Below, one piece after another: positions 7,253 through 11,787 of a DNA stretch of 11,787 bases. Positions within the stretch are counted from its first letter, which is position 1. Every line of letters starts with the position of its first letter. Origin of the DNA: Caulobacteraceae bacterium. Lineage in GTDB: Bacteria; Pseudomonadota; Alphaproteobacteria; Caulobacterales; Caulobacteraceae. The notes under the pieces were generated by a model that worked only from the letters and a program-made list of their open reading frames with translations, was not told the origin of the DNA and made no database searches. Location of the stretch: the NCBI GenBank assembly GCA_947501315.1, contig CANMXH010000064.1, positions 1-11,787 on the forward strand, in the 5' to 3' direction. A program made the position numbers and the translations under genes.

Positions 7253-8561
7253 AGTGAGCCGTCGGCGTCGGGTCAACCGGCTTGGTCGCACCGCCCGGTT
7301 TGAACGCAAACCAGGCCCCGGTCGTAACCGCGAAAAAGATCGCTGTCGGCAGGATATAGCCGGGTGCTGCGGCCACCACCGCCGCCGTCGTGAACGTCAG
7401 GCCCAGCGCCGCGATGAACCGCGCCCGGGTCCAGCGCGCCAGCCGGAACAATGAGGCGGAACAGAAGCCGTAGACCACCAGGCTCAACACCGAGGTGACA
7501 CCCACCAGCATGCCGAACTGCCCGCCGAGGGTCGGCTGGCCGGAGAGCACCGCCACAATGCTCATGATCGCACCGCCCAGCAGTGGATTGACGATCGGCG
7601 TCCGGTCCCCGTGACCGAACCCCGAGGGCAGATAGCCGGACCGGGCCGCAGCCCGCGCCGTCTCCCCGCCCATCATGACCCAGCCCCCCAGCGTCCCGAC
7701 GGCCTTGACCACGGCACAGGCCGCGACCGCGGCACCGATCGAGGCCCCGAACACCCGCGCGGTCAGATCGGCGTAGGGGCTCGATGACCCGGCCAGAACC
7801 TCTGCCGGAATCACCCCGAACACGGCCAAGGTGGCCGCCACATAGACGAGCGAGGCCAGCAGGACCCCCGCAATCGAGGCCCGGCCGACGTCGCGCGCCG
7901 GATTGCGGACGCGGGCCGACAGGACCGCTGCAGTCTCAACGCCCAGAAAGGCCCAGAAGATAACGGCCAGTGAGGCCGGGACGCTTTCGGCCAGACTGTT
8001 GCCGGACGGGCTCCACGAGGCCGCGAACGTCTCACCATTGAACGCCGACACGCCGGCGGCCACGGCGATGACCAGCGGAACAAGACCGATGATCAGGGCC
8101 AGTGCCGCGAACCGCGAGGCCGCCCGCGCTCCGAGAATATAGGCCCCTGTCGTCAGCCAGATCAGGCCGAGATTGCAGAAGGTGGCGGCGACCGGCCCCT
8201 TCAGCACAGGAAAGAAGAAGCCGAGGTAGCCCGTCGCAGCGACCGCAATGGCGACATTGCCGACGAGGCAGGCCGTCCAGAAGGCCAGCGCCGTCTGGAA
8301 GCCGAAGAACCGCCCCAGCCCGCGTTCGGCGAAACCGGACAGGCCATCCGCGTCCGGCTGCAACCGGCCCAGGGCCGCGAAGACCAGGGCGAGGGTCACG
8401 GCCCCGAGGCCGGCGACGGCCCAACCGATCACGCTCGACGAACCGACCGGGGCCAGGGTGGCGGGCAGCAGATAGACGCCCGAACCGATCATATTGCCTG
8501 CCACCACCAGGGCGGCGAGCCCCCAGCCCAGTTTGTGCCGGTCCTCGACCGTGCCGGTCAT
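7251..8561 (-). CDS. APC-superfamily amino acid/polyamine transporter, AdiC-like
   Basis: The 436-residue product is an inner-membrane protein with about 12 hydrophobic segments, of the basic amino acid/polyamine antiporter type. It follows the arginine/agmatine antiporter AdiC closely: GNMIGSGVYLLPATLAPVG (22-40) matches the unwound helix 1 that holds the substrate backbone. W203 and E209 in FWAFLGVETAA match AdiC W202 and E208, and W294 in LGGWVMMGGETA matches the gating W293. AdiC Y93 is F94 here (ALAFWTACLVGN). The conserved pocket suggests an amino acid or organic amine as substrate; which one is not readable. The start ATG has an excellent GGAGG in front and overlaps the stop of the upstream oxygenase gene by 4 bp (ATGA), so the two are probably made together and the transporter may import the oxygenase's substrate or export its product. 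The AdiC match is from memory of that protein. Confidence 0.9.
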   Translation of the reverse strand: MTGTVEDRHKLGWGLAALVVAGNMIGSGVYLLPATLAPVGSSSVIGWAVAGLGAVTLALVFAALGRLQPDADGLSGFAERGLGRFFGFQTALAFWTACLVGNVAIAVAATGYLGFFFPVLKGPVAATFCNLGLIWLTTGAYILGARAASRFAALALIIGLVPLVIAVAAGVSAFNGETFAASWSPSGNSLAESVPASLAVIFWAFLGVETAAVLSARVRNPARDVGRASIAGVLLASLVYVAATLAVFGVIPAEVLAGSSSPYADLTARVFGASIGAAVAACAVVKAVGTLGGWVMMGGETARAAARSGYLPSGFGHGDRTPIVNPLLGGAIMSIVAVLSGQPTLGGQFGMLVGVTSVLSLVVYGFCSASLFRLARWTRARFIAALGLTFTTAAVVAAAPGYILPTAIFFAVTTGAWFAFKPGGATKPVDPTPTAH

Positions 8562-9628
8562 GGATGAACCTCCGCGATCCGCGACTGGAACCAGGCCACC
8601 CCGACCTCATGCCGGGGGCTGAGCACGCCGCCGTCATAGGCACCGGCCGACAGATTGCGCTGCACCGCCTCGCAGATGGCGGCGTCCTCGGCGGTCAGCC
8701 GGTCCGAGGCGATCAGGGCTTCCCCAAGCGCGCCCTCGCCGCCGTCATTGAGAAACAGATAGTCCAGCCGCGTTCGGCCCGGCCCGACCGGCGTCATCCG
8801 CTCGATCATGGCCCCGTCGCGATAGACATTGATCCCGAGGTTCGGCCACAGCCAGCCCCAGACACCCGCCTGCGGCCCGTCATTGACCCCGACCGCCTCC
8901 TGCACGACCAGATCACCCTCGACCCGCACACGGTAGTCGGCTCCGCCCAGTTCTTCGGACAGCAGCGGATGGACCGAGCCGATGTGATAGCCCTCGAGAT
9001 AGTTCTCGGCATAGGTCTTCCAGTCGCAGGCCAGATCGTGCGAGCGGCGCAGGGCGGGCGCGGCGATGTCCAGCCCTCGCCCGGCCAGAAGGGCCTCCAG
9101 CGGCGCGACATGATCCGCCAGTGGCGCGGCCCCGGCGTCCATCGTCGCGAACACCAGACCGCGCCAGATCTCAAGCCGCAGGCCCAGCAGGCCGAATTCG
9201 CGCGAGTCGAACCCGTCCACCGCACCAAAGCCCGTCGCCGCCCGCAACCGACCGTCCAGCGCATAGCGCCAGCCGTGATAGGCGCAGACCAGCTCGCCGC
9301 CGCAATGCCCGCTCGCGCCCATCACCAAAGGACCCGCCCGGTGGCGACAGACATTGTGGAAGGCACGCAGGTCGCCGTCCTTGCCGCGGACCGCCAGCAG
9401 ACGGTGACCGGCCACGTCTGTGGCGATCCAGTCGCCGGGTGTCGGCGCCTCCGCCTCGTGACCGAGAAACAACCAGGCCCGACCGAAAACGCCTGATCGC
9501 TCGCGCGCCCAGGCATCGGGACAGCCGTAGAGTCGGGCGGAGAGTGTAGCCTGCATGCGGCGATCAAGGCCCCGCCCGGCGCTCGCCGTCAACCGGTGAG
9601 ATAGGGCCCATCCGACTGGACGGGTCAT
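8558..9628 (-). CDS. Rieske non-haem iron oxygenase, alpha subunit, possibly quaternary-amine type
   Basis: The 356-residue product is a ring-hydroxylating-type oxygenase alpha subunit. The Rieske [2Fe-2S] ligands are C94-R-H96 and C115-AY-H118 (CRHRAG and CAYHGW). The mononuclear iron site is ENYLEGYHIGSVHP, with H215 and H220, and D315 as the likely third ligand. The residue three before the first iron histidine is Glu (E212) instead of the Asp of naphthalene dioxygenase; Glu is known from CntA/GbcA-type enzymes acting on carnitine or glycine betaine. The C-terminal LSAGAYDGGVLSPRHEVGV also recalls that group, so a quaternary amine or amino-acid-like substrate is possible. No reductase is encoded nearby, so electrons must come from elsewhere. 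The ATG at 9628 has GGAG 7 bp ahead; M25 at 9556 (MQATLSARLYG) is nearer the conserved family start. It overlaps the transporter gene by 4 bp. The family is certain, the substrate a guess. Confidence 0.9.
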   Translation of the reverse strand: MTRPVGWALSHRLTASAGRGLDRRMQATLSARLYGCPDAWARERSGVFGRAWLFLGHEAEAPTPGDWIATDVAGHRLLAVRGKDGDLRAFHNVCRHRAGPLVMGASGHCGGELVCAYHGWRYALDGRLRAATGFGAVDGFDSREFGLLGLRLEIWRGLVFATMDAGAAPLADHVAPLEALLAGRGLDIAAPALRRSHDLACDWKTYAENYLEGYHIGSVHPLLSEELGGADYRVRVEGDLVVQEAVGVNDGPQAGVWGWLWPNLGINVYRDGAMIERMTPVGPGRTRLDYLFLNDGGEGALGEALIASDRLTAEDAAICEAVQRNLSAGAYDGGVLSPRHEVGVAWFQSRIAEVHP

Positions 9629-9672
9629 GACTCCGCTTGCCTGATCTGCGGAGGATGGGCCAAGACGCGGAG

Positions 9673-10371
9673 ATGAGCATCACCACGGTCGGCCTCGATG
9701 CCGACGATACCCTCTGGCACAACGAGACCATCTTCCGCCTTACCCAGGCGCGGTTCCTCGACCTGCTGAGCGATCACGACAACGACGCCATCGCCGCGCG
9801 CCTGGCCGAGGTCGAGCGCCGCAACCTTCGCCTCTACGGCTACGGCGTGAAGGGCTTCACCCTTTCGATGATCGAGACCGCCATGGAACTTTGCGACGGC
9901 GACCCGCCGCCGCGCGCCATCCGCGAGATCCTCGCGGCAGGCCGTGAGATGCTGGCCCATCCGGTCGAGACCCTGCCCGGCGTAGACGAGGCCCTGGCCG
10001 CCCTGTCCGAGAAATATCGGCTGGTCCTGATCACAAAGGGCGACCTGCTGGATCAGGAACGAAAACTGGCCGCCTCCGGCCTCGGCGACCTGTTCGCCGC
10101 CGTTGAGATCGTCTCGGAGAAGGATCGTGGCACCTATGACCGCGTCTTCGCCCGGCACGGCACGGGGCCCGAAGAGGCCGTCATGGCCGGCAACTCCATG
10201 AAGTCGGACGTCCTGCCCGCCCTCGAGGCCGGGGCCTTCGCGGTCCACATCCCCTATGTCGTCACCTGGGCGCATGAGCTGGCCGATGCCCCGGAGGGGC
10301 ACGACCGGTACGGTGCGCTGGAACGGATTGCCGAACTTCCGGCGTGGATTGAGGCGCGGGCGGACGGATAA
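9673..10371 (+). CDS. HAD-superfamily hydrolase (phosphatase-like)
   Basis: The 232-residue product has all four HAD motifs, so it is probably a cytosolic phosphatase acting on a small phosphorylated metabolite. Motif I is GLDADDTLW, with the nucleophile D9 and the acid/base D11. Motif II is T121 in VLITKGD. Motif III is K150 in VSEKDRGTY. Motif IV is GNSMKSDV with D179; the usual first Asp is Asn174 here, a common variant. Residues about 15-100 form the helical cap typical of the YjjG/haloacid-dehalogenase-like subfamilies. The start at ATG 9673 places the first strand normally; ATG 9655 directly after GGAGG, or TTG 9637, would add 6-12 residues with no family support. Only 44 bp separate it from the divergent oxygenase start. 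About 110 bp downstream lies rraB. The substrate is not readable. Confidence 0.9.
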   Translation: MSITTVGLDADDTLWHNETIFRLTQARFLDLLSDHDNDAIAARLAEVERRNLRLYGYGVKGFTLSMIETAMELCDGDPPPRAIREILAAGREMLAHPVETLPGVDEALAALSEKYRLVLITKGDLLDQERKLAASGLGDLFAAVEIVSEKDRGTYDRVFARHGTGPEEAVMAGNSMKSDVLPALEAGAFAVHIPYVVTWAHELADAPEGHDRYGALERIAELPAWIEARADG

Positions 10372-10375
10372 CCGC

Positions 10376-10404
10376 TTGCCCCTCTGCCCGCCCGTCTCTA
10401 GACG
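10376..10404 (+). promoter_or_regulatory. candidate promoter for rraB-carB
   Basis: TTGCCC (10376-10381) and TAGACG (10399-10404) are 17 bp apart. With the two bases before it the second element reads TCTAGACG, a partial match to the Caulobacter sigma-73 -10 form GCTANAWC. It sits just after the hydrolase stop and about 80 bp before the rraB start, so the transcript would carry a leader containing the hairpin at 10453-10481. The match is moderate, and other positions are possible. Confidence 0.35.
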
Positions 10405-10452
10405 AAGCGCTTAACCGACAACCCGACCGGTCCGCACGGCGTCACAGCCGCT

Positions 10453-10481
10453 GGCGGGCTCGCGCGCGCAAGGAGCCCGCC
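10453..10481 (+). promoter_or_regulatory. hairpin enclosing the rraB Shine-Dalgarno sequence
   Basis: GGCGGGCTC (10453-10461) and GAGCCCGCC (10473-10481) are perfect complements around an 11-base loop (10462-10472). The ribosome binding site AAGGAG (10470-10475) runs from the loop into the 3' arm, with its last three bases paired, and the GTG start follows at 10485. Folding would hide the site and reduce rraB translation. This could be a simple RNA switch, a thermosensor, or a target for a protein or small RNA; which one is not shown by the sequence. Confidence 0.55.
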
Positions 10482-10484
10482 CCC

Positions 10485-10799
10485 GTGTCAGACGACGAGG
10501 TCCCGCACGAGGAACGCGACGCCATGATCCGGGCGACGCTGGCCGAGCACGGCGACTCGGGTGTCACCCCGCGCCATACGCTGTTCTACTTCTATGGGGA
10601 CGGGGATCATGAGGACCTGAATGAGGTCGCGCGCCGGGCCGGTTTCCTGACCCGCGGTCAGGACGACTGCACCATCCTCGAGACGACCATGTCGGTGGAC
10701 GAGGCGTCCTTCACCCCCGTCTCTTCCATGATGCAATCCTGGGCCGCGGCCTTCCAGCTGGACTATGACGGCTGGGAGTGCGCGGTTTTGACGAACTGA
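10485..10799 (+). CDS. rraB: RraB-like regulator of ribonuclease E
   Basis: The 104-residue product resembles the RraB (DUF1260-type) family, whose E. coli member binds RNase E and slows RNA decay. Visible signs are the small acidic alpha/beta size, HTLFYFYGD (31-39), the middle AGFLTRGQDDCTILETTMSV, and the C-terminal DYDGWECAVL (93-102), which is the family's most typical end (E. coli has YDGW). The start is GTG 10485 with AAGGAG 9 nt ahead, partly locked in a hairpin; the next in-frame ATG is at 10524. carB begins 16 bp after the stop on the same strand, so the two are probably co-transcribed. There is no obvious functional link to carbamoyl phosphate, but the same arrangement would place carB under the same leader control. 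Whether it inhibits this organism's RNase E is inferred from the family. Confidence 0.75.
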   Translation: MSDDEVPHEERDAMIRATLAEHGDSGVTPRHTLFYFYGDGDHEDLNEVARRAGFLTRGQDDCTILETTMSVDEASFTPVSSMMQSWAAAFQLDYDGWECAVLTN

Positions 10800-10815
10800 A
10801 AGCCCTGTAAAAACA

Positions 10816-11787
10816 ATGCCCAAGCGCACAGATATCAAATCTATCCTGATCATTGGGGCCGGGCCCATTGTGATCGGACAGGCGTGCGAGTTTGACTATT
10901 CCGGCGTCCAGGCGTGCAAGGCGCTGAAGGCCGAGGGATATAGGGTCGTGTTGGTCAACTCCAACCCGGCCACCATCATGACCGACCCGGAGGTGGCCGA
11001 TGCCACCTATATCGAGCCGATCACCCCGGAGTTTGTCGAGCGGATCATCGCGAAAGAGCGTCCCGACGCCCTGCTGCCCACCATGGGCGGCCAGACAGCG
11101 CTGAACACGGCCCTGGCGCTGGACGCTTCGGGCGCCCTGAAGAAGTGGGGCGTGGAGATGATCGGGGCCAAGGCCGAGGTCATCGACAAGGCCGAGGATC
11201 GCCAGAAATTCCGCGACGCCATGGACAAGCTGGGCCTCGAGAGCCCGCGCTCCAAGGCCATCCACCACATCAGCGAGGCCGATGACGCCCTGGCCTTTGT
11301 CGGCCTGCCCGCCATCGTCCGCCCGTCCTTCACCCTGGCCGGCACCGGCGGCGGCATCGCCTACAATCTCGAGGAATATTACGAGATCGTCGAGCGCGGC
11401 CTCGACCTGTCGCCGACGACCGAGGTGCTGGTCGAGGAAAGCGTCCTGGGCTGGAAGGAGTATGAGATGGAGGTCGTCCGCGACAAGGCGGACAACTGCA
11501 TCATCATCTGCTCGATCGAGAACATCGACCCGATGGGGGTGCACACCGGCGACTCCATCACCGTCGCCCCGGCCCTGACCCTGACGGACAAGGAGTACCA
11601 GCGGATGCGCACGGGCTCCATCAACGTCCTGCGCGAGATCGGCGTCGAGACGGGCGGATCGAACGTCCAGTGGGCCATCAATCCCGCCGACGGCCGGATG
11701 GTGGTGATCGAGATGAACCCGCGCGTGTCGCGGTCCTCGGCGCTGGCCTCCAAGGCCACCGGCTTCCCCATCGCCAAGGTCGCCGCC
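10816..11787 (+). CDS. carB: carbamoyl-phosphate synthase large subunit, 5' part
   Basis: The window holds the first 324 codons of about 1,070-1,100 expected; the frame is open at the right edge. The product joins bicarbonate, ammonia from CarA and two ATP to make carbamoyl phosphate. GAGPIVIGQACEFDYSGVQA (14-33) is the family's N-terminal signature. The first ATP-grasp domain keeps every key residue at the same number as E. coli: R129, R169, E215, N236, D238, H243, E299, N301 and R303, within RPSFTLAGTGGGIAYN, ENIDPMGVHTGDS and VIEMNPRVSRSSAL. The ATG start at 10816 gives exactly this numbering, although there is no strong Shine-Dalgarno sequence in front, so translation may depend on ribosomes arriving from rraB, 16 bp upstream. 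The C-terminal half, with the second ATP-grasp and the MGS-like allosteric domain, lies outside the window. Confidence 0.97.
   Translation, partial: MPKRTDIKSILIIGAGPIVIGQACEFDYSGVQACKALKAEGYRVVLVNSNPATIMTDPEVADATYIEPITPEFVERIIAKERPDALLPTMGGQTALNTALALDASGALKKWGVEMIGAKAEVIDKAEDRQKFRDAMDKLGLESPRSKAIHHISEADDALAFVGLPAIVRPSFTLAGTGGGIAYNLEEYYEIVERGLDLSPTTEVLVEESVLGWKEYEMEVVRDKADNCIIICSIENIDPMGVHTGDSITVAPALTLTDKEYQRMRTGSINVLREIGVETGGSNVQWAINPADGRMVVIEMNPRVSRSSALASKATGFPIAKVAA

Noticed and set aside
6116..7303. A 395-codon open frame antisense to carA
   Set aside because: carA has intact catalytic motifs over the whole stretch, and the antisense product has none.
8102..9496. A 464-codon plus-strand frame across the transporter and oxygenase
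   Set aside because: It is rich in Arg and Pro and crosses two clear genes on the other strand; typical of a shadow frame.

Overview
The window reads as a high-GC alphaproteobacterial chromosome, most likely Caulobacterales (Brevundimonas/Caulobacter type). The reasons are a housekeeping sigma factor with a long acidic insert and an alphaproteobacterial DnaG next to it, GTG and TTG starts, GANTC sites in leader regions, and a CtrA-like site. The genus is an inference from protein style, not a database result. I see no phage, CRISPR, IS element or RNA gene. Most of the window is ordinary core chromosome.

Left part (1-4784, all on the minus strand): the 5' part of a helix-turn-helix protein gene runs off the left edge (1-335). 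It is followed by a 458-bp non-coding stretch with three 10-bp repeats and then two tandem copies of a 158-bp repeat, each folding into a large palindrome. Next come rpoD and, upstream of it, dnaG. The 172-bp dnaG-rpoD gap holds three hairpins, one of them a terminator-like structure that starts inside the last dnaG codons. The primase has lost all four zinc ligands of its N-terminal CHC2 domain.

Middle part (4785-9628): a 225-bp divergent control region separates dnaG from an 88-aa protein of unknown function. On the minus strand, in order of transcription, follow a Rieske non-haem iron oxygenase, an AdiC-like APC-family transporter (4-bp ATGA overlap with the oxygenase), carA, and an FkbM-family methyltransferase whose likely TTG start overlaps the carA stop. 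The overlaps suggest two translationally coupled pairs: oxygenase plus transporter, and carA plus methyltransferase.

Right part (9673-11787, plus strand): a HAD-family hydrolase, then an RraB-type RNase E inhibitor whose Shine-Dalgarno sequence sits in a strong hairpin, then the first 324 codons of carB. carA and carB, the two subunits of one carbamoyl-phosphate synthetase, are thus about 3.6 kb apart on opposite strands. They must be balanced without a shared operon.
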